Part shown: positions 25,206 to 41,344 of the stretch, piece after piece
Layout: each line of letters starts with the position of its first letter
Position numbering within the stretch: the stretch's first letter is position 1
Origin: Tillus elongatus
Lineage: Eukaryota > Arthropoda > Insecta > Coleoptera > Cleridae
DNA length: 64,000 nucleotides
Assembly (NCBI GenBank): GCA_964006375.1
Contig: OZ023267.1
Location: 27,898,739 to 27,962,738 of the forward strand
Reading direction: 5' to 3'
The notes under the pieces: model-generated
What the model saw: only the letters and a program-made list of their open reading frames with translations
The model's database searches: none
What the model was told of the DNA's origin: nothing
Program-made: the position numbers and the translations under genes

Positions 25206-26539
25206 TTGGGCGCCAAAATTTTATGACGCCAAAGTGGGCATGGGCCAAAATTTATATGACCCCGCCGCGCTTCCTTTTATACCAGATGACAAATGCTCAA
25301 ATAATTACTAACCTATCAACAAATCAAATTTGTCATTGGCATAAGCTAAGTTACCGGGAAGTTAGAGGGCCGCCAGCTTTTATACAGTGGAGATGGGCGT
25401 GGGTTAAAATAAGATCTTAATTAAGGGCGCCACTTGATTGTTTAACCTCTACTCCCGGATATTCTAATAAGATGTTACAAAATATGCTTCCTTGCCCAGA
25501 TCCAACACAACCAAGAATTCTTGGATCACACTGGCAACTACAGCCAACCACAATCGAGCACAGGAAGCTACAAGGATATATAACTATGATCACACAAATT
25601 AAATTTCGGAACGGTATGGTCTCATAGACCCTCAAATAAAGATAACGGTACTGATCCAATCTATCAACAGTCCTGAAAAAGAAAACACAAACACACAAAA
25701 CCAAAACACCTAAAATATGATAAAATATGGGCTTTTATTAAGCTTCCTTGGCATACAGAAATCTACTAAAAGTTGTTTTAAAATTCTGATCTAAATTAAT
25801 AAATAACTAAAAATAAGTCTCTATAATATCACAGCAATGGCTTACTACCAAATAACAAGATCTTTAATGGATATTTATGAAGGTACTACAAATATAGTTG
25901 TTCTACGGAAAATTCCACTTTTCGTGCACGCAAAGCTCACAAATTATTTTCCCCAAATATTACTTAATTACATGATAAGTATGGTAAGTGGCTTGATTGA
26001 AGATCAAGTCCCAAAAGGTAATCAAAGAGCTTGACTAACGCTAACAATATGTGACAACTAATGGTACTATCAAAAGTGAAGCAATTATATGAATAATGGT
26101 CTTATAAAAATCTGTACCACATTTAGTGAAGTTGAAATAAATAAATTCGGTTTGATTTTATTAAATTTAACACAGATGAATATTTAGAAATGTACCTTAT
26201 CAAGACTGTCTCTTATCACTTTATACGTTATCACAAAACGGAAAATTCTTACTTGAATTCCTGGACTTCTAGGCCATCTAATTACCATCAATTTCCAAAC
26301 CAAATCAAGTCCTTTCGGGATACGGGACGCAACCACGGGAATGATGCAACCACGGATAGCAATGCGACGACGAAAGGGAAGACCTTCTCACTGAGATCTT
26401 AATTCAATTCTCCATTTAATTCAATATCCATATACTTTGTTCGGTACATAAAAATTCGCTCAGCCATGCGAGACTTTTCCACTCCAAATTTACGGGACGT
26501 GAATTCACCAAAGATATCGCCCAATACAATAATATCTCC

Positions 26540-26775
26540 GGTACGTGAAATACTCCAGCCGGTACGTGAAATACTCCAGCCGACACAAGGAAATCTCCCT
26601 GGCCGGTACAAGGAAATCCAGCCTGCACAAGAAAATCTATCCGGTACGTGAAATTGCTAAACGGTACTTGGAGACGCTAGCCGGTACTTGAAAACAAATC
26701 TATCCTGCACTTGAAAATCTATCCGGTACGTGAAAATCTATCCTGCACTTGAAAATCTATCCTGCACTTGAACCC
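26540..26775 (+). repeat. ~22-bp minisatellite
   Basis: About ten diverged copies alternating ccggtacgtgaaa and tcctgcacttgaaaatcta. Confidence 0.75.
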
Positions 26776-27575
26776 TAAAAACAACAAGTAACGGGATGCT
26801 AAAGGTGTTACAGTTAAGAGAGAGAATGATTTCTTACCTCCAGAGAGGGAAACGAAATTCCACACGTGACAACACCAATGTGGTCCTTAAATCCCCTTAA
26901 CGGGTTTATCTACAGCCTTCAACGTCAATTACGCAACTTCCAATATCCTCAACAAGACTGTAGATGTGTTCTGAGCGCAATTTAAATCCACCAAAGGGGG
27001 ATAATTAATATCCAACTTGCCTCCCAGAACGAACCACGTGTTAACTTGCACAATGACCAACCAACTCTCCTCTCGAAACTTCCAGCACATTCATATCTCC
27101 GACTCGAAAACACAGGTGCTGCTACATCCTTCGCTCTCTCTCGCATCACATACGTCTCCAGCCATCTATCCTCTTCCACATGCGGACCCTTTCCGAACTA
27201 CGGCATGGCACGTAAGCGTGTAAGCCGGCCCGATATACCAGGGGTAATACAAATATAAATAATTTACGAAAGGTCTAAATTCGATACATTATACGAGGGG
27301 TATCCAGAAGAATTAACCACAGTTGTCGCCAATAATTCTTTTTACAACGCAGGGGAGGAACCACAATTACGTCCAAATTAGCTTAGATGTTTAGCTATCC
27401 AATTTATCCTGTTACAGTGTCCCACACACCTTCCAAACTGGCATCAATTTACTTCTTAACAGACTCTACTTTATTTACTCTAAACAAACTGACATAATTC
27501 AACTCTTACTTAATTTATGAATACTGACTTAACCTCGTATAAGTAACAACCCTCATGTAAACTTGGCTAATACCA

Positions 27576-27865
27576 AAATTATTTCATAAAGCCCTTTTAT
27601 TTGAATATGATAATTACTTCTCAATTTATAACTTGCACTCGTATAAATAATAAACGTAATCTAATTTAGCTATTTCTCAAATTATTTCCTAAAGCTCCTT
27701 TATTTGAATATGATAATTACTTTTCAATTTATAACTACCCTCGTATAAATAATAAACGTAATCTAACTTAGCTATTTCGGAAATTATTTCCTAAGGCTCC
27801 TTTATTTGAATATGATAATTACTTCTCAATCCATAACTTATACGCGTATAAATAATAAACTGACC
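27576..27865 (+). repeat. ~102-bp tandem repeat, 2.8 copies
   Basis: Units at 27576-27678, 27679-27780 and 27781-27865, each with ttatttgaatatgataatta and ataaataataaac. Confidence 0.85.
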
Positions 27866-28157
27866 TTGAACTCTAGCTACAATTTATTTTCATATAAACT
27901 AGTCATTAAAATGAATTTCTAAAACCACCCTGAATCATATACCTATTGAAATTGCTCCTCAATGTATAACTCAAACAAATAAGAACAGGTAAAATAAACA
28001 AACAACGAGACATGTCCAATGAGATGAACTCACCTGAATAAATGTACATATAACGTGCACTGTAAATTTCACTAATATCAAGCATATTTTAATGCAGCTG
28101 GGATATTGTTCACATACAAATGTGGAGGTATGCTTTACTTCAAACTAGTCCTCAAGT

Positions 28158-28343
28158 TTACAGATAAAGACGGTGTGAGGCCCTTAAATCTAAGAGATAT
28201 AGTATTAAGACGCTATCTGAACTACATTGCCACCCCACAGCATTTGTTTCGTTTCGTAAACAATTTTTAAGCGCGTCTGGCTCAACTAACACTTTAGTTT
28301 TAATGTGACCACATATGTAAAACTTAACGTGAAACTTGTTCAC
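28158..28343 (-). pseudogene. Possible transposase C-terminal relic
   Basis: The reading FYICGHIKTKVLVEPDALKN, then CLRNETNAV, resembles the WG.IK..V....+.LK..I tail of mariner-type transposases. The catalytic SPDL motif is not visible. Chance similarity is possible. Confidence 0.3.
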
Positions 28344-28799
28344 ATAATGCCGTGTCTATTTAATACCTACAGACAATTTTCATAATAAAATAGCCTTACG
28401 AGCAGGGTGAGAAAATACATTCCTTACATTCTGGTAGGCAATTGTGCATGTCAGAGCACAATGATGACAAGGTGGAGTCAGTTAAGTCAGTCAAGTTAAA
28501 ATATAAGAGCTACAGATACAGTAACAACAGTTAAAATATGCTAAGTTAAACATGCAATTACATTAACAAAACTAAAAGCATCAAAGCAACTGAAAGGCGC
28601 TGAAAGTCACAAAAAACTGCAAAAGTTTAATATTTGAACACCAAGAAAACAAGTCTATTGTAGAAGCACAAAGCAAAGCCAGTGAGCGAAACTGACAATA
28701 GGCAGGCAAAATCAAGTAAGAAACCCAATGAGAACCGTTAGGGCAAAGAAAACTGTGAAACATTAAGTGAACAAAAGCAAAATGAGCCATACTCACTTG

Positions 28800-29356
<557 letters not shown>

Positions 29357-29466
29357 GTTAATATAACTTCGTTGGGCTCCGGATCTTCACGCAGGTAATT
29401 TCTTTGCCTCCGTGGCTTTTTTGGTTGTTTCCCTCGGATTTAGGGTCTTCCAAATGTTGCTGCAAT

Positions 29467-29686
29467 TTTTTTTTTAATTTTAACAACACACAGGAAAGAG
29501 GCAACTTGTTAATTCTGGACTTGAAGGTTTGGAGGTTCGAAGGAGAAGGATAAACATGTGCCGGCAAGGAATTCCACAAACAAGTCCTCAGGACAAAAGA
29601 GCGGGCATAACAAGATGTTCTATGTCTGGTGACCTGGACAGTAAAAGGGTGCATTCGCTCTGTTCCCTTGGTAGATCTGTTAGGGG

Positions 29687-29689
<3 letters not shown>
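29467..29689 (-). pseudogene. LINE 3' end fragment
   Basis: Minus strand, the last ~60 codons of the same LINE: MHPFTVQVTRHRTSCYARSF, then LWNSLPAHVYPSPSNLQTF. The T-run at 29468-29477 marks the poly-A side. It is cut off at an (AT)n tract at 29690. Confidence 0.75.

Positions 29690-29763
<74 letters not shown>
29690..29763. repeat. (AT)n tract
   Basis: It truncates the LINE 3' fragment on its left. Confidence 0.95.
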
Positions 29764-29765
<2 letters not shown>

Positions 29766-29917
29766 CAGGTAATTTAGATAAAGGATTATAGGACATTGGT
29801 AGCAGAGGAGACAGGAAAATTGGACAGCGGACAGCTGGCGTGGCTGGCTGTACCGTCTTTGTCGTTACGAGTAGCGGTAAGCATACTGCTGGCAACAGTA
29901 CACCTACCGGCCAGACG

Positions 29918-29918
<1 letters not shown>

Positions 29919-30014
<96 letters not shown>

Positions 30015-30050
30015 TTATTATTATTAGATATTATTATTATTATTATTAAA
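29919..30050. repeat. (ATT)n microsatellite
   Basis: About 130 bp of trinucleotide repeat with a few interruptions near 30000 and 30027. It is the only long triplet repeat in the window. Confidence 0.95.
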
Positions 30051-30127
30051 AGGTACAGATATGGTACGTATTAGGTTAGTATAATAGGAAGAGTTGTGGA
30101 TATAATATATTTAGAATTATTCATCCT

Positions 30128-30245
30128 CTGATGTCGCTAACTCGGTAAGTGAAACGATCGCTAGGTTTTTTTAAATGTGTTGTGTGGGTTCTCCAAGTGT
30201 GCTTATCAGTGCTCATCACAGGTTCCAATCTTCACTTAGTGGATT
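30128..30245 (+). repeat. Hammerhead-like PLE terminal segment
   Basis: CTGATGT (core A changed to T), stem GCTAAC/GTAAGT, GAAACGATCGCT, then the shared block with tgcttatcagtgctcatcac. The cleavage triplet is degraded. Confidence 0.45.
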
Positions 30246-30885
30246 ATGTCCTCCAATTACGTAAAGTCTTAAATCACCTGAGTATTTGTAAGTTAGCAAA
30301 CGCTAAATCCCCCAGCAATCATACACATAACTTAAATCTGTGCTAGATCGTTAAGTGGATATGTTACCCTTAATACCGCCTACTTATAAAAACCAAATAA
30401 TCTGAAATATAGGAAACGAAGCAGGTTTTCGGCATTGTTAACGATATTTGGTACTGATTCTATAGATATTTTAAATCACGTGTCTTTTGAAGCGTGTGAA
30501 AGGCTGCTTCTTTATCCATGCGTAAAACGCATTACCTCAGAATTGTGTATTATATACCAGGCCTGCATTAAAAATATGCAAATTTGGTATTCATACTGAA
30601 CAGCTTTGATTGTTATGGTGATTAGTGGATGTGCTAAAACTAAATTTAATTATGACAGCACAATATAGACAGAATTATACAGGTGAGTCTTACAAGGGGA
30701 TACCTCAAAAATGGTTTAATTCTTTGTGTGAAATTTTTGTATAAAGTATAAGTAGACGTGAGAACATATTCTAACATATTTTTGACATTCACGCCAGTCA
30801 CTATTTGCGCGGCAGAGGGTAACTTTGCATTCTTAAATGGGTTGATGTACTTTTTTTTATAGAATTCGAATCTATGTAAAAAAAA

Positions 30886-32277
<1,392 letters not shown>

Positions 32278-32999
32278 CACCTGTACTATTCTGCAAACTG
32301 ATCTACGACACATTAATGTATTAAAGAAAAAGGTATCACAGAGTCAATGAGTTTACATAAAACTTAGCTAGGATCACAAAAATTAAGTTACTGTGTTAAG
32401 GAAAAAAATTTGGGACGCACCAAGTGCGCTATAGTAGCGAATTTTTTACAATAATTGTACACTATTATTATACGGCATATTAGCAAAGTTAATACTTTAA
32501 ATTTACACAGACCTTGAAGATCGATTTTAGAGGTCCTAATACACGCACATTTGAAGAATTGTTTAGAAAGTGTTACCATCGATATCTCTCTATTACCAAA
32601 AAATCTTGCATTCTAACTCCTTTTGAGACAAATGCCCAAAGCTCAATTTTCTATGAAGGTTCCAATAACTAAACTTGTATTACAAATTTAATTAAAATTA
32701 TACAGAACATTTCCAGAAGGAAACTTTATATCATATTTAGAAAAGTAAAGTATGTGTCAAATTATAAACGTATCAGTTATTTTTCCTTATTAATCGCCAG
32801 TATGATTTCGTTACAGTCAACCAAATAAAACCGACTTTTTGAATATTAACAATAACCAAATTATGATTTCACACTCAAACGTGACAAACTTATTTAGGCT
32901 TTTTAAACAAAAATGAGATCTTGTTCACAACGTGTGAAATCTGTGCACGACTGTTTCTCTAACTGTCAAAATAAAACATTAAAAACATACAATCATCGA

Positions 33000-33068
33000 C
33001 CTGGATTCGATCGCGTAAACTTCTGCTTAGGAGGCAAGCGCGATCCCCCCTGCGCCATCTAGGCACAC
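33000..33068 (-). other. tRNA-Arg(CCT)-like segment
   Basis: Minus strand: a D-arm-like gatggcgcaggggggatcgc, an anticodon loop CTCCTAA (CCT) closed by a short stem, and a B-box-like gatcgaatcc. The acceptor and T stems do not pair well, so it is probably a pseudo-tRNA or the head of another SINE, not a working tRNA. Confidence 0.45.
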
Positions 33069-33417
33069 GTCAACTAACGTTTTATTTGCGCGATACTTTA
33101 GATCGGCTTCATGCCCGGGATTTTATATTCAAAGTATACGTAACAATTAATTACAGAGTTAGTGGAATTACCGTTGAAACACGTCCCGCTACTGTTTCGG
33201 TGTTATATGACGTCTTATGTTTAAGTTTAAAAATGAAAGAAACTCTTTTAGAATCATTTTTATAGAGACTTGGCTTGATTTTGTTTACATTTCTGCTATA
33301 CTATGCGACAGCATAATATATCTACACTGCGCTAAAACTGTATTTGGGGCCGTTAATAAAGCTACAAATATAGTGTATTTTAACAACTGATTGACTCCCC
33401 CAGTGAAATAAAAATCC

Positions 33418-33636
33418 CTTGGCAAATTTGTAGTTTCATGTCATCTGTCATTTTCCATAATTGTGGCCGAGATTTCACGGATGTTGGTTCGGGTAATATG
33501 TTTTATGCCTGGTATATATTTGGTTTGGTTACCGTTTATGTATGGTTTATACATGTTGTATGAATTAATCTACACGTGGCAGTTACTCTGTCTGTCAGGC
33601 ATTGGACTTTAACCACTAAGTCGTTTCAACGCATGT
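33418..33636 (-). mobile_element. tRNA-derived SINE, copy 1
   Basis: Minus-strand copy of a ~220-bp repeat. The head has an A-box-like cgacttagtggttaaagtcc and a diverged B-box-like tagattaattc. The body contains gtaaccaaaccaaatatata and aaatctcggccacaattatg. It is about 85-90 percent similar by eye to the copy at 57.2 kb. Confidence 0.6.
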
Positions 33637-33722
33637 GTTTTGGGATTTAATTTTTAATTTGGAAAAAACTCTAAATATTGTATACCAAGTTACTTAAAAT
33701 GCACAGCATAGGTTTATTTGCG

Positions 33723-33723
<1 letters not shown>

Positions 33724-33817
<94 letters not shown>

Positions 33818-33960
33818 TGTGTATAAGCATATAAAAATTTTACCGGACCTTGGTTTTTGGTTCTAGGGACCCAAATTCGCGCTCATCTGAAGCAATTTTT
33901 TCAAAAGCTTTTCATCGTGACCTCTGTATTAGCGAATTTTTCTTAATGATTCGCTAATGA
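33724..33960 (+). repeat. (AT)n plus AT-core 3' end
   Basis: The tract at 33724-33814, then the diverged 3' segment (gcgctcatctgaagc), then a hairpin attagcgaatttttc/gattcgctaatg near 33928-33958. The upstream part of the element is absent. Confidence 0.65.
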
Positions 33961-33999
33961 GAAGGCCTAAATCTAACCCAACAACAGAGGTTTTATTGC

Positions 34000-34838
34000 A
34001 AAAAATCAAACACATGGAGAAAGAAAAATATATTTGCGTTTAACGAATCGTATAAAGCATTTAAAAGACACTTCAGTTCATCACCATTTTAACAACAAAG
34101 CCTGTTAACAGAATAATGGCGTCAAAACAAGAAGGCTGAAATTAAAAAACGGAAAATTTAGTAAATTAAACCTTTGTTAGGTCGTGAATTTATTTGCGAG
34201 TACATAAATTACAATACTTATGTAGGAATAATCGAGCAGAAATAAACAAGGTAATCGGGATATGTACTTATTTTAAAATAAAAATTAAATTACAATATGC
34301 TGAATTTTTAAACTAAAGAGATATATGAATAGATTAATATTGATCCTCTAAACAAAATCAAAAGCGAAAATGCTGTGAGATATATCATAAAGTGCTGCAG
34401 GTATATATTTATTTTGTATTATTTGGTCAGTACGAGATACATATCTGGATGTTTTTCTCTGGCTTCATAAGTGTTTTTTCTCTGCAACTCGTTTCGTCTT
34501 TTACGCCACCAGGCAGGAGATGCTGCTACATAATTAAACTCAGATGGCTTCATCAGCAGCCTTAAGTTGATGCATTTGTTGCGGGTGAAACAGATACAAA
34601 TTGAGTTTTATTAAAATTTTCCATAGTCGATTAGGGAATTTCCTTAGCAAAACAAATTCTCCCTCTACTATCTAGTTACATTTGAGTCTTACGTGGTAAA
34701 ACACTCGTGCAGTTTTTGAGTGGGACAAAACATATTCTATGGCGTGTTGCGAAGTGTTTGATGATTGAAAACTCGACGATTGGGAAAATGCCGTTGGGAA
34801 TTCTATACTGCAGCTCGCCAATTACCGTTGCAGCAATC
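34000..34838. other. No gene recognised
   Basis: At 34500-34560, minus strand, CTGATGAAGCC and GAAACGAG lie about 90 bp apart around a gccatc/ggtggc pair. It may be a degraded hammerhead-like end. Confidence 0.3.
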
Positions 34839-34950
<112 letters not shown>

Positions 34951-35499
34951 ATCATGAGGTAATGCTTCACCTTGTTGAAAGCAAAATCCATGAGACGTGC
35001 TTCAGAAATCATATTTTTTTGCAATAATGGTAAGTACTCATTGTCACGGAGATTACCATCAACAAAACAGACCCACAATAATTACTTCCTATCAAATACC
35101 CGTTAATGAACTTATTTCTTCCTGCGCCTCTGTGTGCGATGCCTGATCTTTCAGTGGGGATTATTAGTGGACCCATATCTGCAGTTATGTTTATTTGCTG
35201 CTCTGTTAAAACAAAATCTCGCCTCACCGGAAAAAAGAATATTTTAGTAAAGTTTTGACTATTGTTGATTCTTTTCAACATGCTTGCACAAAATTTAGTT
35301 CGTCATATCCGTTCCTTTCTTGCAGTAGAATAGGTTTGTAAAAATGCACTTTTTCCTGCTTTTCAAAATAGTCTGAATGAAACCCTTATTTACAATATGG
35401 TTCGGAGCCAACTTTCCAAAAGAAACACTTAAGCGCATTTTCAGTAGCCTTTGATAAAATGTCTAGCTTTAGTCTTCAGCAGTAGCAGCAGCAGACCCA

Positions 35500-35880
35500 G
35501 ATCGTCCATCTGGTGACCCTGACGTTGTTAGCGAAACGATTTTCAGGCCTTAAAAATGTGTTTTGGTGAATACGGTTCTACATTCGTTTAGTTCTTGCAG
35601 TAAAATAGGTTTGTAGGAATGCGCATTTTCTGATATTTTAAACAGTATGAATGGAGCCCTTACTTACAATATGATTTAGGGCTACCTTTCCAAAACGGTT
35701 ATCCGCATTTACAGTAGCCTATGATAATTTGTACATATTTTATCTTTAGCAGTAGTTGATTGGAATGCAGCAGACTTAGATGCATGTATTTGTCACTCTG
35801 ATGACCCTAATTTTGTTAGCAAAACAATCGCCAAGTCTAAAAATTTTGTTGTAGTAAATTGGGTTCTCCGAGGTCTACTC
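35500..35880 (+). repeat. Two diverged hammerhead-like PLE terminal segments
   Basis: Direct copies at about 35510-35600 (gttgttagcgaaacgatt) and 35795-35880 (ctctgatgaccctaattttg). Similar flanks (gagcccttacttacaatatg near 35655, and the related string near 35385) suggest a ~280-bp duplicated unit. Confidence 0.4.
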
Positions 35881-36364
35881 TATTTGGATGATAGCCACTA
35901 TTAAAAAGATTGCGCACTTATTGCTGGGTTCTTCTTAGATCTCCAGGGCCAGCCTTCGTTAAAATATTAATGCGATCAGTCTTAGTCAAATAATCGATTG
36001 TAATTGAACTGTGCACCGGAAGACGGCGTAACATTTTTTTGCCGAAGGAAGATTTTCCCAACAATGATATAGGTTACGATAAGCAGGTAGTTTTAACCAA
36101 ACTCAATTGAATATTCTAGATTTATGATGAGTTAATAATTCAATGCACATGAAAATGCGATAAAGAAATTAAGATATGAATCGGTTCCTGCAAGCTCCTC
36201 TCATGATAACACAACAGAAGTAACACGCGTTTTACGTACTGTAAGAAATGAGCGAAAATGACTTTGGTAAACAATAAAAGACTGAGGATGGACACTGTGG
36301 CTGGAAACTGAAACAAAAAGCAGCATCAGCTCAAAAAACCACAAAGATAATAACAGAGTTATGC

Positions 36365-36407
36365 GCCAGATACGTATTTCGACAACAAAGTTGTCTTCAT
36401 CAGTGGC
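36365..36407 (-). ncRNA. Hammerhead-like motif, isolated
   Basis: Minus strand: stem I GCCA/TGGC, CTGATGA, one extra A, a perfect 6-bp stem II GACAAC-TTT-GTTGTC, GAAA, the palindrome ATACGTAT as stem III, and cleavage triplet ATC. It is the best-paired of the extra-base motifs and lies on the host-gene strand inside its intron. Confidence 0.5.
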
Positions 36408-36675
36408 TGTTGCTAAACTCAGTTTACACATCGATAACTCAAAAAATAATGGGCCGATTTTGATGAAATTCGGCAGGTACCTTCCCTTTGTTTGGCTTGA
36501 ATAAGTTAGCCAGGAAAATTGGACTAGCTTTTTCCGGAAAATTTTAGGTTTTCTTCCTGAAAATTTTTGTATTTTCGAAAATAACAAGGTTATGACAACC
36601 AAATTTAGCGTATACGTTTCTACTAACAAACTAACACTACGCGCCGAAGTTCAGATTTCGATGTTAAAAGGAAAA

Positions 36676-38436
<1,761 letters not shown>

Positions 38437-38439
38437 AAG

Positions 38440-40015
38440 GTATAGGCATTTAAAGAAAACAATTTTGGGAGCCACTGGTGATCAAAGCAAAGCACAGGAA
38501 CAAAATATTTTGTGTGGTTAACAAAACCAATTGAATCTTACAAACAGCGGGTAAGTTTTATTGACGCAAGAAGCTCAAGAAATTGCAGAAAAATATTTTG
38601 AACATCTTATAATTTTTCTTCTTAAAACGTCAAAGTCGCCATATAAAACGTCAAAATTTGCAATTTTTATGAAAATAATGTGAAACAAATACGGATTGTG
38701 CAGAAAAGATGTCATAATAGATGTGTTTTACAAAGACTTAAGTTTCAGCTTCAACCATCATTGTTCTTCATTTTACAAAAATATTTACAGAAAATTCATT
38801 CCAAATAGACCCTTTCTCTGATGCTTTGGCAGTAGATTCCGCTATAGAGCTTACGGTTCAATAATCTATATTTAAACAAATTTTCGTAGAAAAAAATTGT
38901 TTTTAAGAAGACCACAATTTTAAAAACATTTTTCAAAAGTTTCAACTATAGAGTTGGAAAATTTTTCGTAGACTTATGAATTTTGAGAACATTTCTTCAA
39001 ATGAACGCGAACTAGAACCCCTAAAAACTATATAAGGGGTAAGTTTCAGTTTTTGTCTGTTTACACATATACCGGGTGACGCATTTCTACGGTAAGACTC
39101 AATATTTTTGTTTATATACAAGCAAAATCTGTACACGTTAGTTACAGGGTGTTTTGAGGTGGATCTTATAAAATTATTTTGATAGTCACAGCGTGACCCA
39201 TAAGTTGTTGGTGATACACAGTTCCTTTTTTTAATAAAACACCCCTTATGTTATTGCATGTTTGCATTTTCCAATAAATTATAATTCATGTTTGTAAGGA
39301 AAAAATTTAAAAACATTCATCGTTTTTGTGTTATTTCAATTGTTTTACAACTTATCACGTTTTTGGCACATTGCATAAACAAATATTACAAATTGTAAAA
39401 AGACGCTTGTACCAATAGAGACCTGATCTCCATGGAAACGACGCATTCTTGAGAGCTTTTTGTTTGTAGGACTCGTCGAAAAAATAGAGCTGCCGTATAC
39501 AAGCACTCTCAAATAGTGGCTGAATTTGAAAAGTTTTCGCAGAAATGTTTTTAGTGTTTCCGTAGAAATTATTTTTGTGAAATGTTGTTAATCAATAATA
39601 AATGTTTAGTAAGTTACTGTAAATAAAAGTAGTCGAATTTTTGAGAAAAATATAGTATAGTGTAACATTACTGAAGGCAATTTCGCCCGAAAAAATGGTG
39701 AATTTTTGTAAAACAAATTTTTGCAAAATTTCATAATTTTTTTTTCCTAGGGTCATAAAGCTGTTTGTCAATAATTATATCTTGGCAGGTGCGTAAATCG
39801 CTTGAAAAGGTTCGTTGGCCAGGAAAATCGGACCAGTTTTTGTGGAACATTTTAAGTTTATTTTCGGAAAATGTTTGTACTTTTTAAAACAACAAATATT
39901 TTTTAATGGAGTGTATCTACTATCTAGGTTATACTGCCAACCAAATGTCCTGTTAAAAACAATACATATTTGACTTACAAAAATTCGCTACAATAACACA
40001 CTTACTGCGTCTAGA
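38440..40015 (-). repeat. Type-B AT-core relative, inverted
   Basis: Reverse-complement counterpart of the 3.6-5.4 kb repeat. It ends at about 40010 with the inverted gcagtaagtgtg-type motif and contains the shared ccatggaaacgacgc block near 39430. It directly follows the 3' hairpin of the 36.7-kb element. Confidence 0.5.
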
Positions 40016-40652
40016 CTTTTGTTTCTTTTTGTTTTTGTTTTGGTAAACGAGCTATTTGTTCTGAAAATATTATGCTATATTTCCTTGTCCGAATTAGTTT
40101 TTTTATTGTTATTTTAATTTCTATTACAATTTGAAACAAGGATGTTCATATCACAAAAACGGTTAATTATGGGTTTAAATATACGACGACCTTATTGAGC
40201 CATTCCATTTTCACTGTTGTTGCTATGGAATTAACACTCGTGTTTGCTATCGGTTTTTAGAAAATGAAAAACCTTTTGTATAAAACTTTCCATTAAATGC
40301 ATTTGAATTTCAGTAAATAGCACATCGTATTAAACTGTTTCATATTTGAAGCCGAATGATTGCAAATCTGCATAAATCCCCGACCTGTTTGAATCTGGAA
40401 ATTATTAAAATTGCTAGATCAAATGCCTTTGTCGCGTCTTGCCGTTTCCAACGTTATTAATCCTTGAAAATAGCTTTTCTCCTTGCTCACGGTTCTAAAT
40501 ATGCAACACGTATCAATTTGCAAACTTTTATATAAGCAGATCAATAAGTGAAATGTCTGGACGCAGCAAGTGCCTTATGATAGTACATTTTTCATAAAGA
40601 TGTTTTAAATAGAAAATATGCCTCGTTTTATTAATGAAAGCAGGCACTAACT

Positions 40653-40918
40653 GTAGAATGCAAAAGTGCATTCATCCTCTAATTTCTTCAAGCCTTGTGA
40701 TGTTCCTGCCTTCCTGTTTTACACAGTTTCTGTTTGATATCCTGAGGACAATAGATGAAAAGCCAACCTTTGACAACATTTCATACAGCATCTTTCTGTA
40801 ATTGAGACAGGAAATTTGTCTAAACCCCTGAAGATGGCACGATAATGTGTTGAAACGCGTAGGATTTTAAGAATAAATCAGTTTGTCTGGTAGTAAAAGC
40901 TTTTAATTTCCTTTGACC
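40653..40918 (+). mobile_element. 266-bp insertion with hammerhead-like motif and 4-bp TSD
   Basis: A discrete insertion inside a family repeat whose uninterrupted sequence is known from other copies, so both ends are fixed. The target aact is present on each side (40649-40652 and 40919-40922). No ORF. At 40828-40861 it carries CTGAAGA, a weak stem II, GAAAC and GTA, read as a hammerhead-like motif with one extra base before stem II. It is probably a short PLE 3' end or a retrozyme-like copy (inference). Confidence 0.6.
40825..40865 (+). ncRNA. Hammerhead-like motif in the 266-bp insertion
   Basis: CTGAAGA, then an extra T, then stem II GGCAC/GTGTT (two G-T pairs), GAAAC, a two-base loop, and GTA followed by GG that can pair with the CC before CTGAAGA. 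The extra base between A9 and stem II makes activity doubtful. Confidence 0.4.
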
Positions 40919-41344
40919 AACTTTAGTTACCAGTATAACCTATATAGAAAAAACAATGTACCATATTTCATCAAAATAACTTTATTGTTTGAAAATCTAC
41001 ACACATTTTCTGAAAATAAACTTTAAATGTTCCAAAAAAACTGGTTTCCTGGCTAACAAAGTTAAGCAAAATGAGCTATTGAAATTTGAAGAAAGTGCGT
41101 TATATAAACTTGCTGTGTCCCAAAATTATTTGCTTACAAACATGCGTTATATTTCAATGGAAGATGCAAAAATGCAATAATATAAGGCGTGTTTGATTTA
41201 AAAAAAAGTATTACCCACGACTTATAGGCCATTGTGTGATTGTAAAAATAATTTAATAATATGCAACTCAAGATACCCTATAATTAACGTATATTGTATA
41301 ATAACGGATATATTGAGCTTTGCCGTAAAAATAGACAACCCTTT

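Larger units (their letters stand above)
24300..28157. other. No gene recognised; minisatellite-rich
   Basis: Apart from the tandem repeats listed separately there are only short frames. The block lacks AT-core and PLE sequences, unlike both sides. It could be one large non-autonomous element or old intron sequence. Confidence 0.35.
40553..41340 (+). repeat. AT-core left part interrupted by a 266-bp insertion
   Basis: The left module start (ggacgcagcaagtgcc) and the following family blocks are recognisable but split: gaaagcaggcactaact stops at 40652 and resumes at 40919 with aactttagttacc. The family sequence continues to about 41335, where a LINE 3' end begins. Confidence 0.6.

Noticed and set aside
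25837..26034. 65-codon frame starting MAYYQITRSLMDIYEG
   Set aside because: No recognisable domain and no splice signals; it may be chance.
27576..27865. CRISPR-like or regulatory array
   Set aside because: Head-to-tail units without unique spacers; an ordinary tandem repeat in eukaryotic DNA.
33000..33068. Functional tRNA-Arg gene
   Set aside because: Acceptor and T stems do not pair; kept only as tRNA-like.
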